In this document: in pieces, positions 49,345-58,822 of the stretch
How the letters are laid out: each line of letters begins with the position of its first letter
How positions within the stretch are numbered: position 1 is the stretch's first letter
Assembly (NCBI RefSeq): GCF_001714725.1
Contig: NZ_CP016447.1
Span: forward strand, 2,929,001-2,993,000
Reading direction: 5' to 3'
DNA from: Acidovorax sp. RAC01
Lineage (GTDB): Bacteria > Pseudomonadota > Gammaproteobacteria > Burkholderiales > Burkholderiaceae_C
Length of the DNA stretch: 64,000 nucleotides
Program-made: the position numbers and the translations under genes
Notes under the pieces: generated by a model
The model's database searches: none
What the model was told of the DNA's origin: nothing
Seen by the model: the letters and a program-made list of their open reading frames with translations, nothing else

Positions 49345-51390
49345 CTACAGCAGGTGGTCTGGTGCCAGCGGGCCGAGCAGCATCAGCATCAGCCGCAGGG
49401 GCAGGCTTGCATCGGGCTCGGTGGTGGCGTCCGGGAGCCGGCTTCCTTCAGGGGCCCGCCACACGAGCCGATTGCCAGAGTTGTCCAGCTCGACCCGCCA
49501 TGCGGCTGTTTTCAGCGCCGTCTCTATCTGGCCCGCGGCCCGTGCGGAGAGGCTCTGGCTGCGGATGAGCAGCGCGATCTCGGTGTTTTGCCGCTGTGAG
49601 CGGATGTCGAGATTCATCGATCCCACCGCCAAAAGCCTGCCGTCCAGCACCAGCAGTTTTGAATGCAGCATGGCCCGGGATGCGCCGGGCCCACCCCCGT
49701 CTGCATCGCTTCTGGCCTTGCTGCCGCTGCTACCCATGCTTCCAGTCGACCCGAAGCTGCCGCGCAGTTCTGCGGGCAGCTCGCTGCGCATTTCGAACAG
49801 CTCCACACCCATCGCCAGCAAATCAGGCCTGTGGCGCGCGTAGCCTGCATGGGCGATGGGCGCGTCGTTGGACGCCAGCGAATTGGTCAGCACCCGCACC
49901 CGTACGCCTCGCGCGCGCGCATCTGCAAAGGCCTTTTTCATGTCCGGGCCCGGTACAAAGTAGGGTGACACGATGAGCAGGTCGCGCCGCGCGTACCCCA
50001 TCAGTTGCAACAGGCCATCCACCACGGTGTCACCGTTCTGGGCCTGTTCCGGTGTCCCTGCGTTGGCCAGTGGCGAGGTTTCTGGGGCTTTGACGGAGCC
50101 GCGTTGCAGAAGGCGTCTGGCCGGAGCAGGCAGCGCGGTTTGCGATGGGCTCACCACTGCCTTCGGAAGCGGGGCGATGGCCGTAGGGGCCGTCGGAGCG
50201 TCTTGCACAGCTGCTGTGCCAGCCGCCGCCGCGCCAGGGGTCGGCGACGTCGCCTTTCTGGCGGGCGCGCCATCCGGGCGGCCATCTTCTGCCGTGCTGC
50301 CCTCGCCCTGGCTGGCACTGGCAGGTGCATCGGCGAGGGATGAGCCTGCACCATGGTTGTCAGTCGGAATCTTTGCGGGCTTGTCTGCCAGCACCGCAGC
50401 AGGCGCCCATGTGAAGCGGGCCTGGCTAAGGTCCATGGGTTGCTGGTCCCATACGCGGGCGCGTTGCAGGGCAGCGGCATCCGGGGCGCTGGTCGGCTCA
50501 AGGGCCGGCCCTGCCGGAGCTACGGTGCGCTGCCCAGGCCCAGCCCGCACAGGTGTTGCGCCCTGCGGGTCGCCAGTATTGCGCGGTGCCAGCTGCGCCC
50601 GCATCGCATCAAGCTCCTGCCGTGTGACCAACGCTTGCACAGGATAGGCGCGCTCGTTGTTCCAGTAGCTGTCAAAGCTGCGTGAAAGCTCCTGCACCAC
50701 CGGCCCCGCTGCCAGCACATCCAGGTCCACAAAATTGCCGGTGTCGGCGTGACCGAAATACGCATCGCCCAGGTTGCGCCCTCCGGTCACGCCCATCGCG
50801 TTGTCCGCAATGAAAAGCTTGTTGTGCATGCGCTGCTGCACCCGCGAGAAGTCGGTCACCACGTTGAGCATGCGCCCCAGCTGGGACGCCCGCGCGCCCG
50901 TCAGGGGGTTGAACATGCGCATCTCGATGTTGGGCACAAACGCCAGGCGCATCACCTGTGCATCGCGGCCCGTGCTGTGAAAGTCGTCAAGCAGCACACG
51001 CACGCGCACGCCGCGCCGTGCGGCATCCACCACGCTGAGCAAGAGGCGTTCGCTGCTGGCATCGGCGTGGATCGCGTAGTACTGGAGGTCGAGGGTTCGC
51101 TGTGCCGCGTTCACCAGCGCCAGCCGGCTGCCATAAGCCGCCTGCGGCCCGCTCAGCAACAGAAAACCTGAAGCATTCCGCGCCCCATCGGCCGCGCGCC
51201 GCTCAGCGACGAGCTGGCCCAGAGCGGTGCGTTCAGGGGAAACAAGTGCCACCGACACGGGCCGACTGACATCCTTGGGCAGCCCGGCACAGCCCGTGGT
51301 CAGCCCCACAGCCATCATCCCTGCCAGGGCGAGCCAGCCGTATCGGGCAGTCGAGGCAAGGAGGGTATAGAGGGCGTTACGCGCAAGCAT
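49345..51390 (-). CDS. Lipoprotein phospholipase D / cardiolipin synthase-like protein
   Basis: The 681-residue protein has a lipobox (VGLTTGCAG, cysteine 34) and two HKD catalytic motifs: H189-x-K191-x4-D196 (RMHNKLFIADN) and H576-x-K578-x4-D583 (AMLHSKLLVLDG), so both halves of a phospholipase D active site are complete. Between them, about residues 270-455, lies a long low-complexity insertion rich in Ala, Pro, Gly and Thr, which makes it much longer than the usual 480-550 residues. Probably a periplasm-facing membrane lipoprotein acting on phospholipids. Substrate unclear. Confidence 0.88.
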   Translation of the reverse strand: MLARNALYTLLASTARYGWLALAGMMAVGLTTGCAGLPKDVSRPVSVALVSPERTALGQLVAERRAADGARNASGFLLLSGPQAAYGSRLALVNAAQRTLDLQYYAIHADASSERLLLSVVDAARRGVRVRVLLDDFHSTGRDAQVMRLAFVPNIEMRMFNPLTGARASQLGRMLNVVTDFSRVQQRMHNKLFIADNAMGVTGGRNLGDAYFGHADTGNFVDLDVLAAGPVVQELSRSFDSYWNNERAYPVQALVTRQELDAMRAQLAPRNTGDPQGATPVRAGPGQRTVAPAGPALEPTSAPDAAALQRARVWDQQPMDLSQARFTWAPAAVLADKPAKIPTDNHGAGSSLADAPASASQGEGSTAEDGRPDGAPARKATSPTPGAAAAGTAAVQDAPTAPTAIAPLPKAVVSPSQTALPAPARRLLQRGSVKAPETSPLANAGTPEQAQNGDTVVDGLLQLMGYARRDLLIVSPYFVPGPDMKKAFADARARGVRVRVLTNSLASNDAPIAHAGYARHRPDLLAMGVELFEMRSELPAELRGSFGSTGSMGSSGSKARSDADGGGPGASRAMLHSKLLVLDGRLLAVGSMNLDIRSQRQNTEIALLIRSQSLSARAAGQIETALKTAAWRVELDNSGNRLVWRAPEGSRLPDATTEPDASLPLRLMLMLLGPLAPDHLL

Positions 51391-51837
51391 GGCGCGATTG
51401 TGACTGCGGTTGCACCGGGTTACTGTCGGACGCAGAGCCGTCCGTGCCCCGCTGCTGAAAGGGCTGTTTCGCCGACAGGCAGATCACCTGCTGCGCGCGA
51501 TGTTTCGGCCGGTGTGGCCAGTGTGTCTTGTGTGCCGGACATTGCCCGTCGTTCGCCTATCGGTCGCAACGGCAGGTGCACGCACCTGGTATTTCGCAAC
51601 GGGCGATGCACTGCCATTTCACATTGCGGTCTGTGTCGGGACGGTGTGCTCGGCTTGCACAACCCTCAAGTGGTTGACTGGACTTGTCCTGCTACCGTTC
51701 GCTGGATGCGGGATTTGCATGGCATGGTCTAGCCAGCACCTGTTTTCTTGCAAGTCCCTCCGAGCAATCCCATGGGGCCAACGCGCCCCCAGCCTCAGTG
51801 CGGTGAGTTATGCCGTCCCAGGCTATAAAAGCATGAT
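51391..51837. other. Gene-poor stretch upstream of an IS relic
   Basis: This stretch is less GC-rich than the core genes. A 154-codon plus-strand frame (51410-51874) has hydrophobic segments, but no start signal or similarity, and it runs into the transposase relic in the wrong frame. The left end of the old IS, and the promoter of the phospholipase D gene, should be here, but I could not identify terminal inverted repeats. Confidence 0.4.
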
Positions 51838-51840
51838 CAA

Positions 51841-53035
51841 CATGCAGCGCCGCTGGTGCGGCTGGCCGCCCTGAACGGCTGGGTCGTGATCGAACGCACG
51901 TTCGCGGTGTGGTTCATCTCTGCTCCCGGCCTACCCGCGTTGCCTGATCGCTGGCCTGCTGTGTACCTGCAGCACACCTTCGACGTCTCTGACGAGTCTG
52001 TGGCCAACACCGGGGGGAGAGAACCTGTACTGGCAGCTCTCGTGCGGCGAGATCTGCTTGCAGACAGAACCGCCCATCGACCCGAGCAGCCTGACGCGCT
52101 GAAGCAAGCGCATCGGCGACGACGGTGTGGAGACTTTGCTGATGGCCACCATGGAGGCGGCCACGCGCGGCGGCGTCGTCAAAGCGTCCCGTGTGGAATC
52201 GGGTCTTCGTGGACACCATTGCCATGCCCAAGGCGAGCGTGCACCCCACGGATAGCCGCCTGCTGGAGAGGATTCGGCAGCATCCGTTGAAGGTGGTCCA
52301 GGAACACGAAATGGTCCCGCACCAGAGCTACGATCAAACGGCCAAGACTGGCCGATATGGCAACGCCAAGCTGTTCAAGCGCACGCAGCGGGAAGTGGCG
52401 CGTCAACTCGACGCGTTACCCGCGCAGGCGCAGGCTGAGGTCTGCGATCTGCTGGCACGTGCGGGCCGCATCCTCACGCAGAGGACCAAGGACAAAAACA
52501 AGCTGTGCGCGCTGCATGCCCCCGAAGTCGAATGCATCATCTGGGGGGCAAGGCCCGCACCTCCTCTGAATAGGGAGTGAAGGTGAGCATCGTTACCACC
52601 TTGGAGGAAGGGCTGGTGGTGGGCATGCGCTCCATGCCGGGCAATCCGTATAACGGCCTCCCGCTGGCCGAGACCTTGGAGCACGTGGGCAACCCGACTG
52701 GCACAGACAAGCCGTCCGCGACTACCTTCGTGGACGCGGGCGATCGCGCGTTGCATGTACAAAGGGTGCGCATTTTGATGTCATGGCAAAAGTGGGGCAT
52801 CACCCAGACCCGAAAGTCCAGGATCAAGCGAGGAAGCAACATCGAGCCGGCCGCCGGGCACATCGACATGGACGGGCGGCTGGCGCGCTACCTGCTCAGG
52901 GGAGCACTGGGCGATGCGCTGCATGCGATCATGTATGGCGCCGGCCGCAAACTGCGCCTCATCCTGGTCGCGCTGCGGCTCTTATGCGCCCGATTCGGTC
53001 GCCGTCATCGCAGCGCTGGTCGCCGCGCCCCGTGA
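51841..53035 (+). pseudogene. Decayed IS5-family transposase
   Basis: Pieces of one transposase can be followed through three frames: PLVRLAALNGWVVIERTF and YLQHTFDVSDESVANT (51841-52010), ENLYWQLSCGEICLQTEPP to about 52190, FVDTIAMPKASVHPTDSRLL and TQRTKDKNKLCALHAPEVEC (52191-52540), and VSIVTTLEEGLVVGMRSMPG to the end. The DDE residues are recognisable (VDT, VDAGDR, NIEPAAGH). It is broken by frameshifts near 52011-52018 (a G-run), 52192-52202 and 52530-52545, and by a TGA at 52100-52102 where a Trp codon is expected. It cannot make a functional transposase, and no terminal repeats were seen. Confidence 0.85.
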
Positions 53036-53136
53036 CCCCCGGATCGTCTGCTGCCGAGAAATGAATGTTTCAGGGCGGACCACTTTTCTCCATCCGTCGG
53101 GTCGCCTGCGGGCGGAGGACGCGGCGCACCAAGTGC

Positions 53137-54246
53137 CTAGAAGCAGTCGCGACCCTCTATACGGGCCAAAATTCGCAGGTCAGCCCCGATCCTGTCCACT
53201 GATTTGAAATCGAGCGAAACCCCGTCCGAAAGACCAGTCAAGGGCCCGAAATCTGCCATGCCAAAGCCCTTGCCGAGCAGGCGGGGCGCCAGGTAAACCA
53301 GCAACTCATCCACGAGCTGCTCCCTGACCAGCGAGCCCGTCAGTTGGTGTCCGGCCTCGACGTGCACCTCGTTGATCCCGCGACGACCCAGGTCTTGCAG
53401 CATGGCCCCAAGATCCACCTTGCCAGCGTCGTTCGGCATGCGGATGACATGTACGGCATCAGATGCCGTGAGCTCTGATTGCTTGTAAGGATCGCCCGTA
53501 CACGTGTAGATGTAGCAGCTGCGTGCCGGGCGCAAGAGGCGAGCGTTCAAAGGGATTTGCAGGCGGCTGTCGACGACCACTACATCCGGTTGCCGCTGCG
53601 TCGGTACGTCGCGAACATCAAGCTGGGGGTCATCGTCTAAAACAGTCCCAAGACCCGTTAGCACGGCACAAGCTCGTGCGCGCCAGGCGTGTCCGTCCGC
53701 GCGGGCTTCACGGGAGGTAATCCACTGGCTGGCTCCATTGCTCAGTGCGGTCGTACCGTCTAGCGAAGCCGCTGTTTTAACGCGTACCCACGGAGTGCCG
53801 CGTACCATCCGGCTGAAGTATCCGATGTTGAGTTCACGCGAAGCCTGGGCGCCTTCTCCGACCGAAACTTCAATCCCAGCCGCGCGCAACCTGGCGAACC
53901 CTCGCCCGGCAACCAGTGGGTCTGGGTTGGCGATCGAGGCAACCACCTTGGCAATGCCTGCTTGAATAAGTGCATCACAACTTGTGGCGAGGGGCACATT
54001 TTGCGAGCATGGCTCCATCGTGGTGTACGCGGTCGCACCGGCCGTATTCCGGGCATTGGATACTGCTTCGCGGAGTGCAACGACCTCTGCTTGGGCCTGA
54101 CCGCCCCGCTGAGTAAACCCTTGGCCAATGACGGTACCGTCGGAACCCACAAGCACGCAGCCGGCACGGGGGGCAGGCGAAGAAAGAAAAAGCGCTTGGG
54201 CGGCAAGCCCAAGCGCTTGATCGATAAAGAGCGCCGAATTTGTCAT
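53137..54246 (-). CDS. RibD-like bifunctional deaminase/reductase with altered deaminase site
   Basis: The 369-residue product has the two RibD domains: deaminase (about 1-145) and reductase (about 150-369; TPWVRVKTAASLDGTTALSN, ASQWITSREARADGHAWRAR). The reductase part looks intact. In the deaminase part the zinc ligands are changed: the usual HAE is QAE (Q52), and PC-SHHGRTPP-C-CDAL has become PC80-SQNVPLATS-C90-DAL, so the position of the second zinc cysteine is Ser89 and the HHGR substrate loop is gone. RibD normally deaminates then reduces the pyrimidine intermediate of riboflavin synthesis. Here only reduction is likely. Usual downstream rib genes are absent; an IS relic follows. It starts 27 bases after pilE. 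Confidence 0.85.
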   Translation of the reverse strand: MTNSALFIDQALGLAAQALFLSSPAPRAGCVLVGSDGTVIGQGFTQRGGQAQAEVVALREAVSNARNTAGATAYTTMEPCSQNVPLATSCDALIQAGIAKVVASIANPDPLVAGRGFARLRAAGIEVSVGEGAQASRELNIGYFSRMVRGTPWVRVKTAASLDGTTALSNGASQWITSREARADGHAWRARACAVLTGLGTVLDDDPQLDVRDVPTQRQPDVVVVDSRLQIPLNARLLRPARSCYIYTCTGDPYKQSELTASDAVHVIRMPNDAGKVDLGAMLQDLGRRGINEVHVEAGHQLTGSLVREQLVDELLVYLAPRLLGKGFGMADFGPLTGLSDGVSLDFKSVDRIGADLRILARIEGRDCF

Positions 54247-54273
54247 TCAGCCAACAATGGTAGCACTGGCGGC

Positions 54274-54696
54274 TCACTTCCCCCAGCAATCAATATCGTA
54301 CCCGGCGTCGGTGGGCACCTTGCCGTTGGCTCCACGAATGCCTGTGTGCGTCAGCGTCAAGTTCCCGCATTTGTCACCCGCCTGCGCGGTGCCTGGCGTT
54401 GCTGTCAGCGTGAAGCTCGTCGTTGTAGCAGGGCCCCCAATCGATATTGTGTATCGCTTCGAGGTGTCTCCTGCCCACGTAAAGGCCGCAGGCAAAGTGG
54501 TCGGGTAGTTCCCCGTGGCTGTGGCGGCCCGCTCGAGCCATTGCGCCGCTTGCAACAGACCGGCCCTGGCGTCCGCTCTGTGGCCTCGACGTATGTACTC
54601 GGTATATGACGGAATGGCGATAGACATGAGAATCCCGATCACCGCGACGACGATCATCATCTCAATCAAAGTGAAACCGTGCTTTTTTGACTTCAT
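54274..54696 (-). CDS. pilE: Type IV pilin, PilE-like
   Basis: The 140-residue prepilin has a short basic leader (MKSKKHG) cut before [20 protein letters not shown], with Glu5, then a globular domain with a C-terminal cysteine pair (GDKCGNL and DIDCWGK). This is a PilE/minor-pilin type. It is the last pilus gene of the minor pilin operon, 27 bases after pilY1, and only 27 bases before the ribD-like gene. Confidence 0.92.
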   Translation of the reverse strand: MKSKKHGFTLIEMMIVVAVIGILMSIAIPSYTEYIRRGHRADARAGLLQAAQWLERAATATGNYPTTLPAAFTWAGDTSKRYTISIGGPATTTSFTLTATPGTAQAGDKCGNLTLTHTGIRGANGKVPTDAGYDIDCWGK

Positions 54697-54723
54697 ATCC
54701 AGGTGGCCTTTGTTGAGCAGATA

Positions 54724-57700
54724 CTACTGCAGCTGACGCCAGCTTGGCCGCATAGGTTGTTCGGGCATGCGTGCGAGCTTGTCCGGCTTGTTGTCACCAC
54801 CAGATAGGGTCAGTGTCTTTTTACCTACCACGCTGCTAATAGCGCCAGGTGGTAACGTCATGCGAGATACACCGTCATCGGTAGTATTGTAATACCCGTC
54901 GCCATTGCGATCCATCACTTGCACGCCCGGCTTTTTACCATCCATGATGTTCATCAAGGTGAGATATGCTTTTTCAGGCGTTCCTGCAGGTTCGCAGGTC
55001 TCGTCGGTCGATCCGTTGCCGCCATACGCTGGTGTCACCGAAAAAACCATCAGATTATTGCTGCTATCGAAAAAAGTCATTGGGCGCAGCACCCGCTCGC
55101 TTGTAACCTGAAAATTAAAATACCAGCCCTTTTTCACAGCGCCTTTTGTCGAATCATAGTTGACCTCATTTTGGGTCATCTTCCAGAACCGTCGTGAGGA
55201 ACTGACTCCTTGACCAGCAATGCCCGTAGCATCGACCATATCTTGCTTCACAAGATCAGTTAAACCACCTACAGCGACGGGAATAACCCCATTGTCGGTC
55301 GTGTCAGTATTGACCACCACTTTGCCAGAGACAATCTTGTAGGTGGTGTTGTCCAATACGGAGTACACGGATTGCACATCTGTGCTGCTGCGGTCGTTGT
55401 CAGTCAGGTTTGCACCGGTGCCAAAAGCAACCATCATTCCTCCTGCGCCGCGGTCATTGGCTTTCACGGTAGGCGGCGCTGTAATCGGTTGCCGCTTTCC
55501 AGAGTGAATGGCAGTAAAAAGGGGCTTGCAAATGGTCGTCTTCCAGTCACAAGGGGTTGCGTCAGCGCTACCCCATGATGCGACGGACCACACATTGGCA
55601 TCCGAGCTGGTTAAGTCAAATTTCCACAGGTTACCCTTCAGGTCTCCTGCGTAAACGATATCTACTTTACCGTCACTATTGATGTCAACTGGCTTTGGCG
55701 CGGACAAGCCGTTTGCAATGACGTTCGCGTCCACATCTGGTTTGATGGGTGTGCTGACAGTCTGGTTTCCAGTCGCAACGATCTTGCGGATTTCCTTAAG
55801 ACCGTCTAGATACTGAATCACTAGAACCGGTCTTTCGTTCTTGCTGTTGTATCCATTGCCAAGAATGACTGCCCAGCGATTGTCATTCATCAACGCAACT
55901 TGGCTGGCTTTGAACGGATTGTTATCGTCCATCACCGGAGGATGGAAAATATGACCGATGTCTTCATCGTCACTTCCGGACGCAATGGGCGCACTAGGGT
56001 GCAGGGTCTTGTCCATCACGACCAGACTGCTTGCGTTAGCTGTGGAAAAACTACTTGCTACCGTACCGGCTTTATTGCCGGGTTGTGTAACGTCCAGAAT
56101 GAAATATCCCTTACCGCCGGCGCCGAGCGAACCTACCAGCAACGTTCGCCAGTCAGGAGATGCCGCACTGCCTGCTATATTCGCGTCACCGGTAAACGGC
56201 GAGCCATCGACATAATATCGATGAACATAAGCCGGATCGCTCAGCTTTGAAAGTTCTGGGATGACCGCCTTGGGCACGTAGGCAATCTGTTCCTCACCAT
56301 CAACACCCGAAAATCCGTGAAGCATCCCATCGTTGCCACCCACATAAATCATGGGCAAGCGATTTTTATGGGTAGAAACAAATGACTTATAACCGCTAAA
56401 AGAATAGTTACTGGCGGGCTTGTCAACGTACCAGATATTCGAATTTCCGATATCCCCCTGCCTTGAGTCGCGAATGCGAAACGGCTTGCTGGGCGTGCCT
56501 TCCTCCAGCGACCGGTCACCCCGGATGAAATTTGTACGCGACTCACCCAACCCCCCATCGTCCAAAAGCGCCTTTTGAGCCGCACTCAGCTTGGTGGTTG
56601 TTGCCTCCCACTCAAAAGACACGCCAAGATTGGTGGTGTCGTTGGTGGTGAGGATCACACGAGAGCTAATATCGCGTGCATCCAGTTTGTTGGCAGTAGT
56701 CTTGTGCGTGCTACCGCTGACGACTCCCCAACCCGGATCTGGGGACACAGCACCAGATGTGTCAACTTTGTCGGCTCTGACATAGCCAGACCATTTCTTC
56801 GGATCGTAACCGGCCGTAAACCGCTGAAGATCGGTACGGATGTTGGTGCTTGCGCTCCCGGCCATACTGGCGACGTCGGCAGTGTTCTCGAGATTGATGG
56901 TCTCAAGGATTTTCTTGAAAGCGTCTTTAAGATCGTATTTCCGACCTGGCCCTGTGGGGTAGAATTTGCCGCGACTATTAATTGCAATATGCCATAGTTC
57001 GGCTGGGTTGTTGGAATTCAGGTTTTGAAGTACGTTCGGCACCCAGGTTGCTGTGCCCGCCACCAGCTTTGTGTAGTCACCACCATAATTGTCGTCATCC
57101 AGCATTGACCATTTGGGTGCAGACGGCCATGTATACGCGCTCGTTCCATATCCAATTGTGTAGTTGACCAGGTGCTGCCATTTTGCAGGATTGTGTTTGG
57201 GGTTCCAATAACGTTCCAGTGTTGTGGCTCCGTGGGTCTCCGTCGCCGGAACGCCATCGGTTGTGCTGGGCTTGATCAGATTGTCAATATCCGGTTGCAG
57301 ATCTTCCCGCCACATTTTCATGGCCCAGTCTGCCAGTAGATTCGCCTGTGCGCCCCTGTAAACGTTAGTCTGGGGGGAGGTCGTGTCGTACAGTATGCTG
57401 TTGTCGGGCGACGGCATGAATGCGTCGGTGTTATCTGCTTCGCCTGGAAGTTCGGATGCCGAATATCCATTCCATCCGCCATCGGTCATGAAGATATGAT
57501 ACGACCGCCTGCATCCCAAGTACGGCGTTTCCTTGGTGCCAGGTGTGTAGGCCCATGGACTGTTAACGCTCTTGCCGGATTTCATATATCCGTAAGCTTG
57601 CTTCATCATTCGGTGTGATGGAGTGCCACTGCCGGGGGAGAGGCTTGCCGCAAAACTGAGAAAGTTCGCCCGATGAGTATCATCAAGCACCTTCATGGAA

Positions 57701-58050
57701 TTCACCGCGCCGACAGTGAGGTTGGCGGCTCCAGGTGAGCTTCCATTATTGTGCATCACCTGCCACGCAAGGCGTATTTTTCCATCCGGAAGCAGCAATT
57801 TGTCGTTGAATACCGTACCAAGCGCCTCTTTCAGGCGGAACATCTTAGTCTTTGTATCTCCTCCGCCAACTTGCTCACTCATGCTGCCAGAATCATCCAC
57901 TGACAATATGACGTTTGGCGTTGGTGGAATGGCAACCAGACCGGGCGGCAAAGTCGAAAAATCGAGCGGGGCTGCCCATACACATGGATGGCACACGGCA
58001 GCGATTACCGCAGCAATGGCCGTCTTTTTAAAGGAAGGTACATTTTTCAT
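54724..58050 (-). CDS. pilY1: PilY1/PilC-type tip adhesin and pilus assembly protein
   Basis: PilY1 sits at the pilus tip and controls extension, retraction and adhesion. The 1108-residue protein has a signal peptide (AAVIAAVCHPCVWAAP), an N-terminal von Willebrand A-like domain with a MIDAS motif (VILSVDDSGSMSEQ), and a C-terminal beta-propeller with the calcium-binding loop DINSDGKVDIVYAGDLKGN; a second EF-hand-like loop (DRNGDGYYNTTDD) lies near the end. It lies between pilX and pilE, in the usual order, and is visibly richer in A/T than the surrounding core genes. Confidence 0.95.
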   Translation of the reverse strand: MKNVPSFKKTAIAAVIAAVCHPCVWAAPLDFSTLPPGLVAIPPTPNVILSVDDSGSMSEQVGGGDTKTKMFRLKEALGTVFNDKLLLPDGKIRLAWQVMHNNGSSPGAANLTVGAVNSMKVLDDTHRANFLSFAASLSPGSGTPSHRMMKQAYGYMKSGKSVNSPWAYTPGTKETPYLGCRRSYHIFMTDGGWNGYSASELPGEADNTDAFMPSPDNSILYDTTSPQTNVYRGAQANLLADWAMKMWREDLQPDIDNLIKPSTTDGVPATETHGATTLERYWNPKHNPAKWQHLVNYTIGYGTSAYTWPSAPKWSMLDDDNYGGDYTKLVAGTATWVPNVLQNLNSNNPAELWHIAINSRGKFYPTGPGRKYDLKDAFKKILETINLENTADVASMAGSASTNIRTDLQRFTAGYDPKKWSGYVRADKVDTSGAVSPDPGWGVVSGSTHKTTANKLDARDISSRVILTTNDTTNLGVSFEWEATTTKLSAAQKALLDDGGLGESRTNFIRGDRSLEEGTPSKPFRIRDSRQGDIGNSNIWYVDKPASNYSFSGYKSFVSTHKNRLPMIYVGGNDGMLHGFSGVDGEEQIAYVPKAVIPELSKLSDPAYVHRYYVDGSPFTGDANIAGSAASPDWRTLLVGSLGAGGKGYFILDVTQPGNKAGTVASSFSTANASSLVVMDKTLHPSAPIASGSDDEDIGHIFHPPVMDDNNPFKASQVALMNDNRWAVILGNGYNSKNERPVLVIQYLDGLKEIRKIVATGNQTVSTPIKPDVDANVIANGLSAPKPVDINSDGKVDIVYAGDLKGNLWKFDLTSSDANVWSVASWGSADATPCDWKTTICKPLFTAIHSGKRQPITAPPTVKANDRGAGGMMVAFGTGANLTDNDRSSTDVQSVYSVLDNTTYKIVSGKVVVNTDTTDNGVIPVAVGGLTDLVKQDMVDATGIAGQGVSSSRRFWKMTQNEVNYDSTKGAVKKGWYFNFQVTSERVLRPMTFFDSSNNLMVFSVTPAYGGNGSTDETCEPAGTPEKAYLTLMNIMDGKKPGVQVMDRNGDGYYNTTDDGVSRMTLPPGAISSVVGKKTLTLSGGDNKPDKLARMPEQPMRPSWRQLQ

Positions 58051-58062
58051 GGCAAGTTCCTG

Positions 58063-58806
58063 TCAGTTTTTCATTTTCTGACGCACGAAAGTAGATTGCA
58101 AGACGACCCTTGTGCTCGGCTTTAGGCCGTGAGCCACGGCGGTAATTCTGTATGCCAAGCTCGGCAGGAGGTTCAGCGAAAGATTATTCGAGCCATTGGT
58201 AATGAGCCCTGTATTCCCCGCATTGTTGTCATACGGCATGATTTCTATCCAGTACCATCCCCCTTGGGTTGGTTTTGCAGAGTCATTAACTTTGAGAACG
58301 GGGTTGCTTTTGTCGCCGATTTCTGCTGCCGTGAATTGGCCGTAGCGTGCGCCGACACCGGCTGCCATCATGGAGTTCAGGGTTGTAGGATCATTCCAGA
58401 AATCCTGCTTACCAGTTCGCTTGAGGCAGATGCCGTTGATACACTTGGTAGTGGCGGCGTCTAGAGTGCTTAAAATGTCCCCAATTTCTTTATCTTCTGT
58501 TGGAATCCACACTTTGTTTGCCGTGGCGTCGGGAACTCTGCAGATTTCTGGTTTCGCTGGATTTGGCACGCATGCGGTGCCATCTGGCCGCTCGCCCCGG
58601 ATATCAAACTCCGCATCCTGGATAAGTGCCTGTGCTGCCTCGAAAGCCCGTTGATAGTCTGCATCGTTTCCAACGATCATTTCGTTAAACAATGCGGTTC
58701 TCGAACCCCAAAGGGCCAATAATCCAGACAGCATGACGATCACGATCACTATAAAAAGTGATATGCCGCGCTGTCGGTGATATGTTTTTTTGAATTTGGT
58801 GTGCAT
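58063..58806 (-). CDS. pilX: Minor pilin PilX
   Basis: The 247-residue protein starts MHTKFKKTYHRQRGISLFIV with the prepilin cut before ISLFIVIVIVMLSGLLALWG. It lacks the Glu5 found in most pilins, as is usual for PilX. The ectodomain has cysteines in TACVPNPAKPEICRV and KCINGICLKRTG. A TTG codon at 58830 would extend it by eight residues, but the ATG at 58806 gives a standard leader. It lies 16 bases after pilW and 12 before pilY1. Confidence 0.92.
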   Translation of the reverse strand: MHTKFKKTYHRQRGISLFIVIVIVMLSGLLALWGSRTALFNEMIVGNDADYQRAFEAAQALIQDAEFDIRGERPDGTACVPNPAKPEICRVPDATANKVWIPTEDKEIGDILSTLDAATTKCINGICLKRTGKQDFWNDPTTLNSMMAAGVGARYGQFTAAEIGDKSNPVLKVNDSAKPTQGGWYWIEIMPYDNNAGNTGLITNGSNNLSLNLLPSLAYRITAVAHGLKPSTRVVLQSTFVRQKMKN

Positions 58807-58822
58807 GGCTATTAATCCGCGA

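Noticed and set aside
51410..51874. Plus-strand frame of 154 codons before the transposase relic
   Set aside because: No start signal or similarity; crosses into the relic in the wrong frame.
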